A DNA stretch of 64,000 nt from an uncultured Eggerthella sp. (GCA_937998355.1 CALLDI010000007.1:405111-469110); one strand, 5' to 3'. Positions 43,504 through 52,358 are shown, counted from the stretch's first letter. The notes: generated by a model from the letters alone, not told the origin. Made by a program: numbers and translations.

Positions 43504-44946
43504 ATGAAGATGATATTGCAAAAAGGTAAACGTACGGAAATGAAGACGAAGCTCGCTGCGGTGGTGGTCGCTCTTGCGCTCGCGCTCTGCTTGCCCGCAA
43601 CGGCGTTCGCAGCAGGGGCATTCGACGACGGTGGATCGCAATCGGTCGTCTCTTCGAGCACCGAGCGTAACGCGGGCAATATGTTCGCCGTCATGCATCC
43701 TGTCTCCAATACCGATATCGAGAACGATCTGTATTGGGCAGGGCAGACGCTCGATGCGAACAAGACCAATGTCGGTACGTCCGGACACGGTAGTGTGATC
43801 GCGGCTGGTCAGACCATCTCGTTCGCGAACGGCACCGTTGCTGATAGCTTCCGTGCAGCGGCTCACGATATATCGGTCAATCATGTCGAGATCGGCAACA
43901 ACGTCACCGTCGCAGCGGAGAATGTTTCGCTCGGCAATGAAGTGAGCGCCAATGGCGTGTATGCTGCTGCGAAGAACCTTTCGATCGCGGGCTCGTACAA
44001 GGGTGGCATCCTTACGGGCGAGAGCGTTTCGTTCGATGGCGTGGTCGAGGGAGATCTGAACATTCAGGCGCAGAACATCAGCATCGGAAAGAATGCGCAG
44101 GTGACCGGCACGCTCACCATGCCGACGGGCGTGAATGTGGATATCGCTGACGGAGCGCAGGTGCCCAACGTCAGCTACTCGGCTCCGATCGAGACCGCGC
44201 AGCCGACCTTGTTCGACAACCTCATCACGATCCTGTACGCGTGCATGGCGCACATCGTGCTGGTCGGTCTCTTCTTCCTGATCATCCGCAAATCGCTCGT
44301 CCGCAGCGCGAACATGGCACGCGAGCAGCTGGTGAAGATGCTGCTGGCTGGTCTGGTCATCTTCATCGTGGCGCCGATCCTGTGCCTGTTGCTCATCTTC
44401 CCGCTCGTCACCATTCCGGTGGTCGTGCTGATGGTGCTGGTCATGATCATCATCGCGCTCTTCTCGTTGCCGTTCGCTGGTTCGGCACTTGGTCTCATGC
44501 TGCTCGGTAAGCGCATGAATCCGGTGCTCGCAGCTGTTATCGGCACCGTCGTGCTGACCATCTTCGCTTATATCCCAGTCCTTTCCGTGCTCACGGTCAT
44601 CTTCTGCATCATGTTCACCGCGGGTTATCTGTGGATGTGCTATTGGGAGACGCATAAGGAGCGCAGGCAGGAGCGCTTGGCCGCTCGCCAAGCCGCATTC
44701 ATCGCAGGTCAGCAGGCAGCGGGAATGAACGTGCCCCCTGCACCTGTTCCTCCTGTTCAGCCGCCGGTTCCGAACGCGCCTACGGGCGATGCGGCAGCGG
44801 CTCCTACGGATGGCGCTCCGGCAGCTCCCGCGCCGGGCGTAGCGAATCCGCCGGCGCCTACGGGCGATCCCGTTCAGCCGCCAGCTCCCACGAACGAGCC
44901 CCCTGCTCCAACAGGTGAGGACGAATCGAACAACACCGATCGCTAA
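43504..44946 (+). CDS. secreted bactofilin-like beta-helix protein with membrane helices
   Basis: A 480-residue protein. A signal peptide (KLAAVVVALALALCLPATAFAAG) is followed by a repetitive region (about 60-220) in short beta-strand repeats such as ISFANGTVADSF, VTVAAENVSLGNEVSANGVYAAAKNLSIAGSYKGG, which resembles a right-handed beta-helix of the bactofilin/polymer-forming type. Four or so transmembrane helices (about 235-385) and a Pro/Ala-rich tail of about 80 residues follow. The beta-helix would face outside, unlike cytoplasmic bactofilins. Start at 43504 or 43540. Function unknown; perhaps envelope organisation. Confidence 0.6.
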   Translation: MKMILQKGKRTEMKTKLAAVVVALALALCLPATAFAAGAFDDGGSQSVVSSSTERNAGNMFAVMHPVSNTDIENDLYWAGQTLDANKTNVGTSGHGSVIAAGQTISFANGTVADSFRAAAHDISVNHVEIGNNVTVAAENVSLGNEVSANGVYAAAKNLSIAGSYKGGILTGESVSFDGVVEGDLNIQAQNISIGKNAQVTGTLTMPTGVNVDIADGAQVPNVSYSAPIETAQPTLFDNLITILYACMAHIVLVGLFFLIIRKSLVRSANMAREQLVKMLLAGLVIFIVAPILCLLLIFPLVTIPVVVLMVLVMIIIALFSLPFAGSALGLMLLGKRMNPVLAAVIGTVVLTIFAYIPVLSVLTVIFCIMFTAGYLWMCYWETHKERRQERLAARQAAFIAGQQAAGMNVPPAPVPPVQPPVPNAPTGDAAAAPTDGAPAAPAPGVANPPAPTGDPVQPPAPTNEPPAPTGEDESNNTDR

Positions 44947-44947
44947 A

Positions 44948-45117
44948 GCATTCGTCGGCACGTCCCCGTCCCGAAGGCTCGAAATGACCCGCTTCCCTGT
45001 TCGCGAATCGGCTACGCAGATTCGCTCATGCGTCGCTGCGCTGCTTAACTTTGAATAGGGAAGGTAGAAGCAGCGCGTCATTCTACACCTTTGGGACGGA
45101 GACATGCCGATGTCTGC
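44948..45117. repeat. intergenic foldback element, copy 2
   Basis: About 170 bases. Outer arms of some 45 bases (44948-44992 and 45073-45117) pair imperfectly, with sequence unlike the arms of copies 1 and 3. The core TGACCCGCTTCCCTGTTCG and the core CTCATGCGTCGCTGCG flank a variable 7-bp hairpin GCGAATC/GATTCGC, followed by GCTGCTT/GAAGCAGC, which keeps the pairing seen in the other copies with different bases. Confidence 0.75.
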
Positions 45118-45295
45118 ATCCTTTCCTTCTGTCTTACGGCGGTGGCAGCTGTAACGGATGCGCAACAGCTCGTTCGTGATCTCATGAGCGCTTCACGCAC
45201 GAATCTATAATGCAGGGTAAGCCGAAACCGTATTCGGCACCCTGGCCTTTCTGTGCTCTTCGTAGCGTAGGGCAGGGCTCGGAAAGGAGCAGATC
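45118..45295. other. remainder of the intergenic region before the bile salt hydrolase gene
   Basis: Together with the element before it this is about 350 bases without a gene. It presumably holds the promoter of the downstream gene; AAAGGAG at 45281 is its ribosome-binding site. Nothing else was recognised. Confidence 0.4.
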
Positions 45296-46243
45296 ATGTG
45301 CACGGGAATTCGATTTTCTGACGATAAAGGGAATATGTATGCGGGTCGCAATCTCGATTGGGAATGCGGTTATGGCGAAGGCATCACCATCGCTCCGCGC
45401 AACTATGAACGGCAGTATGCGTTCGTTCCTGCAGCGACGGGACACGCCGCTATCGGCACGTGCATCATCGTGAATGACATGCCGCTCTATTTCGATTGCG
45501 GCAACGAAAAAGGGCTTTATATCGCGGGCCTCAATTTCCCTGGTTATGCGCAATTCGAAAAGGATCAGGTCCCCGGCAAGACCAATATCGCTACGTATGA
45601 GTTTCCGCTGTGGGTCGCGAGCGAGTTCGCGACCGTCGATGAGGTGGAAGCTGCGTTGGAACAGGTCGCGATCGTTGGTAAGCAGGTGAGCGATCAATAT
45701 CCTGTCGCGCAGCTGCACTTCTTCATCTGCGATGCGAAGCGTTCCATCGTGGTCGAATACATGGCTGACGGCATGCATGTCCATCACGACGATGTCGATG
45801 TTCTCACGAATCAGCCCACGTTCTCTTGGCAGATGGAGCACCTGCGCAGCTATTTGAACTTGAGCCCCGAATTCGTGCCGAGCGTGAAGTGGGGAGCAGC
45901 CGAGCTCACGCCGTATGGAAGTGGTGGACAGGTGACCGGCATGCCAGGTTCGACCTATTCACCCGATCGTTTCGTGCGCGTGGCCTACTACAACACGCAC
46001 TATCCTATGCAAACAGGCGAGGACGCGAACATCACGCGCCTCTATCGTACGCTCGGTTCGGTCGAGCAGATCATGGGCGGTGCGCTCATGGAAGATGGGA
46101 AGTCGGAATATACCGTGTACACCGGCGGTTTTTCGGCAGCCACGAATACGTACTATATGTCGCTCTATGAAGATCCGACCATCAAGTCGTATCCGATGGA
46201 TGCGACCTCGCTTGATGGGGCAGACCTCTACACGTTCGCGTGA
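45296..46243 (+). CDS. choloylglycine hydrolase family protein, probable bile salt hydrolase
   Basis: A 315-residue Ntn-hydrolase. The nucleophile Cys2 (MCTGI) is exposed after Met removal, and Arg18 and Asp21 lie in GRNLDW. Asn80 (AGLNFPGYA), Asn172 (LTNQPTF) and Arg225 (SPDRFVR) match the bile salt hydrolase set; the Asn near 80 favours bile salt hydrolase over penicillin V acylase, which usually has Tyr there. It would remove glycine or taurine from conjugated bile acids or split N-acyl amides. There is no signal peptide. Start preceded by GGAAAGGAG. Confidence 0.85.
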   Translation: MCTGIRFSDDKGNMYAGRNLDWECGYGEGITIAPRNYERQYAFVPAATGHAAIGTCIIVNDMPLYFDCGNEKGLYIAGLNFPGYAQFEKDQVPGKTNIATYEFPLWVASEFATVDEVEAALEQVAIVGKQVSDQYPVAQLHFFICDAKRSIVVEYMADGMHVHHDDVDVLTNQPTFSWQMEHLRSYLNLSPEFVPSVKWGAAELTPYGSGGQVTGMPGSTYSPDRFVRVAYYNTHYPMQTGEDANITRLYRTLGSVEQIMGGALMEDGKSEYTVYTGGFSAATNTYYMSLYEDPTIKSYPMDATSLDGADLYTFA

Positions 46244-46246
46244 TCG

Positions 46247-47131
46247 CTACCAGGAGAGCAGTTCGTAGCCGTCTTCGGTCACGACGACCTGGATCTCCCA
46301 TTGCGCTGAATCGCTGCGATCAGCCGTGCGAACGGTCCAGCCGTTCGGGTCGGTCATGTCGATATCGGCTTCGCCCGCATTGATCATCGGTTCGATGGTG
46401 AACATGAGCCCGGGCGCGAGCACCACGCCCGTTCCTGCTTCAGCGACGTGGCTGACGAAGGGGTCTTCGTGGAAATCCCAGCCGATGCCATGTCCGCCGA
46501 ATTCGCGCACTACGGAATACCCGTTCGCTTCGGCGTGCGCTTTCACGGCAGCGCCCACGTCACCCAGCCGACCCCACGGTTTCACCTGTTCAAGGCCTTT
46601 CAGCATCGCTTCGCGCGTGACTTCGACCAGGCGCTTGCGCTCTTCGGAGACCTCTCCGATGCAGAACATGCGCGACGAATCCGAGAAGTAGCCATCCACG
46701 ATGGTCGAACAGTCGACGTTGACGATGTCGCCTTCTTTCAGCACGTCATCTTCGGATGGCATGCCATGACAGACCACCTCGTTGATCGATGTGCATACGC
46801 TGAAGGGGTAGCCCTCGAAGTCGAGGTCAGCAGGGATGCCATCATGCGAATAGGTGTACTCGTTCACCCAGTCGTTTATCTGTGCGGTCGTCACACCAGG
46901 TCCGATGCGTTCGGCGATATAGTCGAGCACGCCGATGTTCACCGTGGCGCTCGTCTTCACCGCCTCGATATCTTCGGCGGACTTGAGCATCGCGCGTGCG
47001 GGTACTTCGAGCCCCTCCTCATAGCAGCGTTGTAGCTGATTATCGATCTGTAGATGGCATTTCTTGTATTTCTTTCCGCTGCCACACCAGCAGGGATCGT
47101 TTCGTTCAGGCTGGGCTTGACCGTCGTACAT
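46247..47131 (-). CDS. map: type I methionine aminopeptidase with SEC-C motif
   Basis: A 294-residue enzyme that removes N-terminal Met from new proteins. The N-terminus has a SEC-C zinc motif, CWCGSGKKYKKCH (residues 14-26), as found in MetAP variants that associate with ribosomes. The pita-bread catalytic domain shows NEVVCHGMP, the metal ligands in VNVDCSTIVDGYFSD, GGHGIG, MFTIEPM and the C-terminal E in AQWEIQVVV. The start follows ACGAGGA. It is convergent with the bile salt hydrolase gene; only three bases separate the stop codons. Confidence 0.94.
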   Translation of the reverse strand: MYDGQAQPERNDPCWCGSGKKYKKCHLQIDNQLQRCYEEGLEVPARAMLKSAEDIEAVKTSATVNIGVLDYIAERIGPGVTTAQINDWVNEYTYSHDGIPADLDFEGYPFSVCTSINEVVCHGMPSEDDVLKEGDIVNVDCSTIVDGYFSDSSRMFCIGEVSEERKRLVEVTREAMLKGLEQVKPWGRLGDVGAAVKAHAEANGYSVVREFGGHGIGWDFHEDPFVSHVAEAGTGVVLAPGLMFTIEPMINAGEADIDMTDPNGWTVRTADRSDSAQWEIQVVVTEDGYELLSW

Positions 47132-47442
47132 GAGTCCTCGTTTTCATTGAGCTTTTCTGCTCTCATTCTAGCAAAGCGAACTTTAGCACAGTGCGTGAAA
47201 GCGAGTCTTGCGGCGGGGTGCTCGCGGAGGCGGCTTACATGTTTGTAACCTTGGCGTGGCTGCTTCACACGATCATCGCGCGTTTGTAAAATGAGGAGAG
47301 CGGTGCTCATGCAGCAAAAAGGCAAAAAAGTGCGACTCGACTGCGCGAGATGCTTCATTCCGAAAAAGTAGCTGCAACGGCAAGGAAAAGTTCAGCACAG
47401 GTTCGGTATATGAATGGTATTCATTACGTGAGGAGGTGCGAA
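47132..47442. promoter_or_regulatory. divergent control region of map and the BceR-like regulator
   Basis: A 311-base region without a gene. It contains TTACATGTTTGTAA (47235-47248), and a promoter candidate TTCACA (47264-47269) with TAAAAT (47287-47292) at 17-base spacing reading toward the response regulator. The inverted repeat lies 15 bases upstream of the weak -35, an activator position. Confidence 0.5.
47235..47248 (+). promoter_or_regulatory. putative BceR-type operator 1
   Basis: TTACA-TGTT-TGTAA is a perfect inverted repeat with a 4-base spacer and fits the TNACA-N4-TGTAA pattern I recall for Bacillus BceR-like regulators. Confidence 0.5.
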
Positions 47443-48123
47443 ATGTCTGAACTTTCGATCTACATCGCCGAGGATGACGTGACGTTGCGCGACGAGTTGG
47501 CGAATCTACTCGAGCTGAATGGCTATCAGGTGCAGGTATGCGACGATTTCGAAAACGCTGCACGAACAGCAGCGGAAGGAAACTTCGACTGCATTCTGCT
47601 CGACCTTACGTTGCCGGGTACGAACGGACATGCGATCTGCCGCGAGATCCGCAAGCAGAGCGAGGTTCCCATCATCGTGCTCACCTCTGCAAGCGATGAA
47701 TTCCACGAAGTGATGTCGCTCAACCTCGGGGCGAACGATTTCGTGTTGAAGCCCTATCGCCCCGCAGCGTTGCTCGCGCGCGTCGCTGCGCTCATCTCCC
47801 GCAATGAAGTGAGCAGCCATCAAGCCAGCACGATCTCCCATGATGGAGTCGTGCTCGATCTGAATACCTGCACGGTGAGCTATCAGGGAAAACAGGCACT
47901 CCTCACGCATAACGAACAGCGCATCCTCTCGACGCTCATGCGCAACGCGGGTACCATCATCTCGCGCCAGGAGATCATGTGCGATCTGTGGGAGTCCGAT
48001 GCGTTCATCGACGACAACACGCTCACGGTGAACATCAATCGCTTGCGCAAAACGCTCGGGCAGATCGAGGTGCCGGAAGATTTCATCCAAACGCGCAGGT
48101 CATTAGGGTATGTGATCGAGTGA
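47443..48123 (+). CDS. OmpR-family response regulator (BceR-like)
   Basis: A 226-residue regulator with receiver domain (YIAEDDVTLRDEL, phospho-acceptor Asp in CILLDLTLPG, Lys in FVLKPYRPA) and a winged-helix output domain (LTHNEQRILSTLMRNAG, IDDNTLTVNINRLRKTL, TRRSLGYVIE). The ATG at 47443 follows AGGAGGTG. It overlaps the kinase gene by one base (TGATG). The neighbouring kinase type and BceAB-like transporter mark it as part of a peptide-antibiotic detoxification module. Confidence 0.9.
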   Translation: MSELSIYIAEDDVTLRDELANLLELNGYQVQVCDDFENAARTAAEGNFDCILLDLTLPGTNGHAICREIRKQSEVPIIVLTSASDEFHEVMSLNLGANDFVLKPYRPAALLARVAALISRNEVSSHQASTISHDGVVLDLNTCTVSYQGKQALLTHNEQRILSTLMRNAGTIISRQEIMCDLWESDAFIDDNTLTVNINRLRKTLGQIEVPEDFIQTRRSLGYVIE

Positions 48124-49193
48124 TGGATAAGCATGACGCGCATTTTTCGCCCGCAGGCTATCTCAAGAACCAGTGGGTGCTCATCGGTCTTTTCGTTCTG
48201 TTTCTCATCTTCTTGGCGTCCGTTCTTTTCGTGCTGCAGGCTTCTCCGGCAGGCATCTACTTCATCATCGTGATCGCTCTAGCGGGATTCGCGGGATACC
48301 TGGTCTACGATTACTTGCGGCAAGCACCCTTCTGGCGTTCACTCGAAGAGATGTCCGAAACGCTCGAGCGAGGAACCCATTACGTTGACCTGGCGAACGA
48401 CCCGAATACGCTTCAGGAATGCATCGCGCATGATGCTGCGCTGGCGGTCTCGCGCGCGGGAAATAGCGAGGTCAGCGATCTGCGGGCACAAGTTCGCACG
48501 AACTCCGAGTACATCGAACTTTGGGTTCACGAGGTGAAGACCCCGCTTTCCGCTGCGAAGTTGATCGCGAAGCGCATGAGCGGCCCCGACGCGCTCACGT
48601 TGCGGCGTGAGCTCGAGCGAATGGATGACATGATCGGGCAGGCGCTCTTCGCCGCGCGCACCGAATCGCTCGAGCAAGATTACTTGATCCGCGAAGTGAA
48701 TCTGCTCGACATCGTGCGCGAGGTGAGCAAATCGCACATGCACTATCTGACCTCGCTCGATGTAGCGCTCGAGATGCGCATAGCTCCCGAACTCACGGTC
48801 TTCGCCGACAGGATCTGGTTGGAATTCATCGTCACGCAGCTACTCATCAATGCGGCGAAATACGACGCGAAAACGGTCACGTTCGAAGCGTTCGAGATGG
48901 AGGATGAATCTTCTTCGAGCTGTACGATCCTCGAGATCAAGGACGATGGATGTGGCGTTCCGGCCAGCGACGTGCCGCGCGTCTTCGATCGCGGTTTCAC
49001 CGGCGAAGTCGGTCGCGCACATGGTTCTGCCACGGGGATGGGGCTCTATCTGGTCGCGCGCATGTGCATGAGCATGGGCCTTGGCATCATGTTCGCGAGC
49101 GAAGAAGGCGCGGGCTCGCGCGTGCAGCTCTCATTTCCGCATGACCGCAGGCGAGCGGCCCTTTCTCGCGCAACCTTACAATCACGTAAGTGA
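48123..49193 (+). CDS. intramembrane-sensing histidine kinase (BceS-like)
   Basis: A 356-residue kinase with two closely spaced transmembrane helices (about 18-38 and 43-63) and almost no extracellular domain, the layout of BceS-type kinases that receive the signal from the BceAB transporter itself. The phospho-acceptor motif is LWVHEVKTPLSAAKLI, and the ATPase domain has QLLINAAKYD, IKDDGCGVP and GSATGMGLYLVARMC. The ATG at 48123 overlaps the regulator stop codon. Confidence 0.9.
   Translation: MDKHDAHFSPAGYLKNQWVLIGLFVLFLIFLASVLFVLQASPAGIYFIIVIALAGFAGYLVYDYLRQAPFWRSLEEMSETLERGTHYVDLANDPNTLQECIAHDAALAVSRAGNSEVSDLRAQVRTNSEYIELWVHEVKTPLSAAKLIAKRMSGPDALTLRRELERMDDMIGQALFAARTESLEQDYLIREVNLLDIVREVSKSHMHYLTSLDVALEMRIAPELTVFADRIWLEFIVTQLLINAAKYDAKTVTFEAFEMEDESSSSCTILEIKDDGCGVPASDVPRVFDRGFTGEVGRAHGSATGMGLYLVARMCMSMGLGIMFASEEGAGSRVQLSFPHDRRRAALSRATLQSRK
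49176..49189 (+). promoter_or_regulatory. putative BceR-type operator 2
   Basis: TTACA-ATCA-CGTAA differs at one base from a perfect TTACA-N4-TGTAA inverted repeat. It overlaps the last codons of the kinase gene and lies about 90 bases before the small ORF and transporter genes. A weak promoter candidate (CATGAT at 49234) follows. Confidence 0.5.
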
Positions 49194-49278
49194 GGTGTAA
49201 GCCAAATCGATGGTTTCCGGTGCCGAACACGAGCATGATCGTAGTGTCAGTTATTTCTCATCGAAAGGACTTGAGGCT

Positions 49279-49404
49279 ATGAAACCACTCGGCATCCTCA
49301 AAGGCGCGTGCACCATCGTCGGCGCGATGGCGCTCTCCGCGACCGTGTTGATGGTCGCGCTGCACGCATTCACATCGCTCGAATTACCCCGACTGGAAAG
49401 GTAG
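49279..49404 (+). CDS. 41-residue membrane peptide of the BceAB module
   Basis: A small ORF with one hydrophobic helix (about residues 9-30: CTIVGAMALSATVLMVALHAF) and a short polar tail ending PRLER. The start has AAAGGACTTGAGG upstream, and the stop lies 4 bases before the ABC ATPase start, so it is probably translated with it. A longer start at 49210 is possible but lacks a good ribosome-binding site. No family is recognised. Confidence 0.6.
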   Translation: MKPLGILKGACTIVGAMALSATVLMVALHAFTSLELPRLER

Positions 49405-49408
49405 TGTC

Positions 49409-50227
49409 ATGGCTGAAACGATCGCAACTCCATCTGCGCAGGTGAGCGGCGGATCTGCAAGCTCTGCGCTTCTGAGCGTCCAGCACATCGAAAAGGTCTT
49501 CGGCGGCAAGAGCAACCTGACCCATGCGCTCGATGGCGTGAGCCTCGACGTTGCTCAGGGTGAGTTCGTCTCCATCATGGGCCCTTCTGGGTCGGGCAAG
49601 TCGACGCTGCTCAACTGCATCTCGACCATCGACCGCCCTTCGAACGGCCGCATCCTCATCAAGGGGCAGGACGTGACCGTGCTCGGATCGCGCGCGCTCG
49701 CGAAATTCCGTCGCGAACAGCTGGGCTTCATCTTCCAGGATTCGAATCTGCTCGATACGCTGACCGGATACGAGAACATCGCGCTCGCGCTCACGATAAA
49801 AGGTGCGCCCGCATCTCAGATCCCAGCGCTGGTGAACGAGGTCTCGCATAAACTCGGTGTCGAGAAATCGCTCAAGCAGTATCCGAATCAGATGTCGGGT
49901 GGCCAGCGACAGCGCGTTGCTGCGGCGCGCGCGATCGTGAGCGACCCCTCGCTCATCTTGGCGGATGAGCCCACGGGCGCGCTCGATTCGCACAACGCGA
50001 CGGTCATGCTCGAGACGCTCGAGTCGATGAACCAGAACCTGGGCGCGACCATCCTCATGGTGACTCACGATGCTTATGCGGCGTCCTTCACCAACCGCGT
50101 GCTGTTCCTTTCGGACGGCCGCATCTTCAACGAGGTGCGCCGCGGTGCGCTCTCGCGCGAGGAATACTTCGGGCGCATCATGGAGGTCGTCACCTTCCTG
50201 GGAGGGGAGGCGCGTCATGCTGTTTAA
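49409..50227 (+). CDS. ABC transporter ATPase (BceA-like)
   Basis: A 272-residue ATPase of the LolD/MacB/BceA group: Walker A GPSGSGKSTL, Q-loop GFIFQDSNLLDTLT, signature MSGGQRQR, Walker B LILADEPTGALD and H-loop MVTHDAYAA. The NLLDTLTxxEN pattern is typical of BceA-type ATPases. It pairs with the FtsX-type permease that overlaps its 3' end by 11 bases. The likely role is removal of peptide antibiotics from their lipid II-cycle targets and signalling to the kinase. Confidence 0.93.
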   Translation: MAETIATPSAQVSGGSASSALLSVQHIEKVFGGKSNLTHALDGVSLDVAQGEFVSIMGPSGSGKSTLLNCISTIDRPSNGRILIKGQDVTVLGSRALAKFRREQLGFIFQDSNLLDTLTGYENIALALTIKGAPASQIPALVNEVSHKLGVEKSLKQYPNQMSGGQRQRVAAARAIVSDPSLILADEPTGALDSHNATVMLETLESMNQNLGATILMVTHDAYAASFTNRVLFLSDGRIFNEVRRGALSREEYFGRIMEVVTFLGGEARHAV

Positions 50228-52271
50228 AGTCGCCGTGCGTAATATTCGCCGTTCGGTGAAGGATTACGCGATCTACTTCGTGACGCTGCTCGTTGCGATC
50301 ACGATCTTCTATGCGTTCAATTCCGTCTCTGACCAGCAGGTCATGACAGAACTGAGCCAGTCGAGCAAGACCAACATCGTCGACTTCACCGCCATGATGA
50401 TGGGCATCTTCTCGACGGTCGTCGCGTTGGTGCTGGGCTTTCTGGTCATCTATGCGAACCAACTGCTGATCAGGCGCCGCAAGCGCGAATTCGGCATGTA
50501 CTTCACGCTCGGCATGACGCCAGGGCATGTTTCACGCATCATCCTGTATGAAACCGTGTTGGTCGGCTTCGTCTCGCTCGTGCTCGGCTTGGTTCTAGGC
50601 GTGATCGTTTCGCAGCTGCTCTCGTTCGCGACCGCCGCGCTCTTCGGCATTCCGATGCCCGACTACCAGTTCTCGTTCTCGATGCATGCGTTCGTGATGA
50701 CGCTCGTGTGCGTCATCGCCATCTACTTGGTCGTCGCTATCTTCAATGTCGTGTCGATCCGTCGCTGCAAGCTGATCGACCTATTGAATGCGGATGCGAA
50801 GAACCAGAAAGTGGCGATCCGCAACCCGTGGATCTGCCTGGCGCTGTTCGTCGTGTCGATCGGCATGATCGCTGCAGCGTATTGGTTCCTCCAGCAAAAC
50901 GGCATGACGTTGATCGCGGACGACGATTTCAATCGCGCGACCGTATTGATGCTAGTGGGAACGCTGTTGCTGTTCTTCTCGCTCGCGGGTTTCATCATCG
51001 CGATCGTCACGCGCATTCGCGGCTTCTACCTTAAGAAGCTCCGCCCATTCACGACGCGCCAGGTCGCCTCGAAGGTGAACACCTCGTTCGCCTCGGTGTG
51101 GGTCGTGTGCGTGCTGCTCTTCTTCGCCATCACCACGTTCGGCACGGGCATGGCACTGGTCGATTGGTTCGTGGGCGATATCGAGCGCGCGAATCCATAT
51201 GACGCGACCGTGATCTCCATGCAGGAGATGGCCGAGGTCGATGCCGAAAAAGACGGTGGCGCGGTGTTTCCCATCAGCGATACCGAAGCTTACCTGCGCG
51301 AACATATCGATGGCTGGGACAAGGTCGTCAAAGACTCTGCTCAGCTGACCGTCTATGGTTTGCCCGACGTGACCTACGGTGACGTGATGGACGCAACGGG
51401 TGCCACAGTGGACTCGACCACCATCCGTTCGGTGAACGTGGGCGTGGTCGGTCTCTCTCAATACAATGCGACCATGGCGTTGCAGGGAGAGCCTGCGCTT
51501 GCGCTGGGCGATGGCCAATATGCCATCACGAACAATCAGTCGATCTCGGAAGAGTTGGCGAATGCCATGGCAGCCCAGGGTTATGCGCTCGAAACGCCTG
51601 GTGGAATGCTCGATCCGGTACAAGACGTGCAGGTGGTGCAACTCGAGGATTTCAGCATGCTCTCGAATGGCGTAACGATCGTCGTGCCCGATCGGGTGAT
51701 CGATCTGGTCGCGGCCATGCCGGGAACGCTCGAGACGTCATACGTGAATGCCATGTATCAGCCAGGCATGGAAGATGAAGCCGAAGCGATCTTCGATCGA
51801 GACGTGATGAAGACCGTGCCTGGTATGACGCAAACGATCACGCACGATCAAATGATCGAACAGGCCATGGGCATGCGCATGCTGATCACGTACCTCGCGC
51901 TCTATATCGGCCTCGTGCTGTTGGTCGCGACGGCTGCGGTGCTAGCGATCCAACTGCTCTCGCTCACCATCGATTCGATCGGACGCTATCGCACGCTCTC
52001 GCGTCTGGGTTGCGACACGCGCATGATGAGCGGCTCGCTGTTCGCGCAGGTCCTCATCTATTTCTTGATGCCACTGGCTGTAGCGGTGTGCCATTCGGCT
52101 TGGGCGATCCATATCTTGGGCGAGAGCCTCTTCTCGGCGTTCAGCGTCGACATCACGCCATCACTGTTCATGTCGGCCGGTCTCGTGTTGATCGTCTATG
52201 GCGGTTATATGCTCATCACGTATCTGGCGGCACGCGCGACCGTGAGATCGGGGCTGAAGCAATCCGCTTGA
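50217..52271 (+). CDS. ABC transporter permease (BceB-like, FtsX domains)
   Basis: A 684-residue permease with ten predicted helices and two FtsX domains. Between about residues 310 and 560 there is a large extracellular region (starting after GMALVDWFVGDIE), the feature that defines BceB-type peptide sensors. The start at 50217 (MLFKVAVRNIRRSVKDYAIYF) matches the conserved BceB N-terminus and overlaps the ATPase gene. A terminator follows at 52323. Confidence 0.9.
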   Translation: MLFKVAVRNIRRSVKDYAIYFVTLLVAITIFYAFNSVSDQQVMTELSQSSKTNIVDFTAMMMGIFSTVVALVLGFLVIYANQLLIRRRKREFGMYFTLGMTPGHVSRIILYETVLVGFVSLVLGLVLGVIVSQLLSFATAALFGIPMPDYQFSFSMHAFVMTLVCVIAIYLVVAIFNVVSIRRCKLIDLLNADAKNQKVAIRNPWICLALFVVSIGMIAAAYWFLQQNGMTLIADDDFNRATVLMLVGTLLLFFSLAGFIIAIVTRIRGFYLKKLRPFTTRQVASKVNTSFASVWVVCVLLFFAITTFGTGMALVDWFVGDIERANPYDATVISMQEMAEVDAEKDGGAVFPISDTEAYLREHIDGWDKVVKDSAQLTVYGLPDVTYGDVMDATGATVDSTTIRSVNVGVVGLSQYNATMALQGEPALALGDGQYAITNNQSISEELANAMAAQGYALETPGGMLDPVQDVQVVQLEDFSMLSNGVTIVVPDRVIDLVAAMPGTLETSYVNAMYQPGMEDEAEAIFDRDVMKTVPGMTQTITHDQMIEQAMGMRMLITYLALYIGLVLLVATAAVLAIQLLSLTIDSIGRYRTLSRLGCDTRMMSGSLFAQVLIYFLMPLAVAVCHSAWAIHILGESLFSAFSVDITPSLFMSAGLVLIVYGGYMLITYLAARATVRSGLKQSA

Positions 52272-52322
52272 TGCGTTCGATGCATACGCCTTCGTGAACT
52301 CGTTCGAAGGCTCCTCTATTTG

Positions 52323-52358
52323 ACCCTGATCGCTTTGCGGCGACCAGGGTCTTCTTTT
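52323..52358 (+). terminator. intrinsic terminator of the Bce-like module
   Basis: An 11-bp stem with one mismatch (52323-52333 with 52340-52350), 6-base loop and tail TCTTCTTTT, 51 bases after the permease stop codon. Confidence 0.8.

Noticed and set aside
43447..45165. 572-codon minus-strand open frame opposite the bactofilin-like gene
   Set aside because: It is Asp/His/Arg-rich low complexity, runs through foldback copy 2 and has no start signal; the plus-strand gene has a signal peptide and membrane helices.
50525..50540. Third parS-like sequence (TGTTTCACGC) in the permease gene
   Set aside because: Only the left half matches; the palindrome is not completed.
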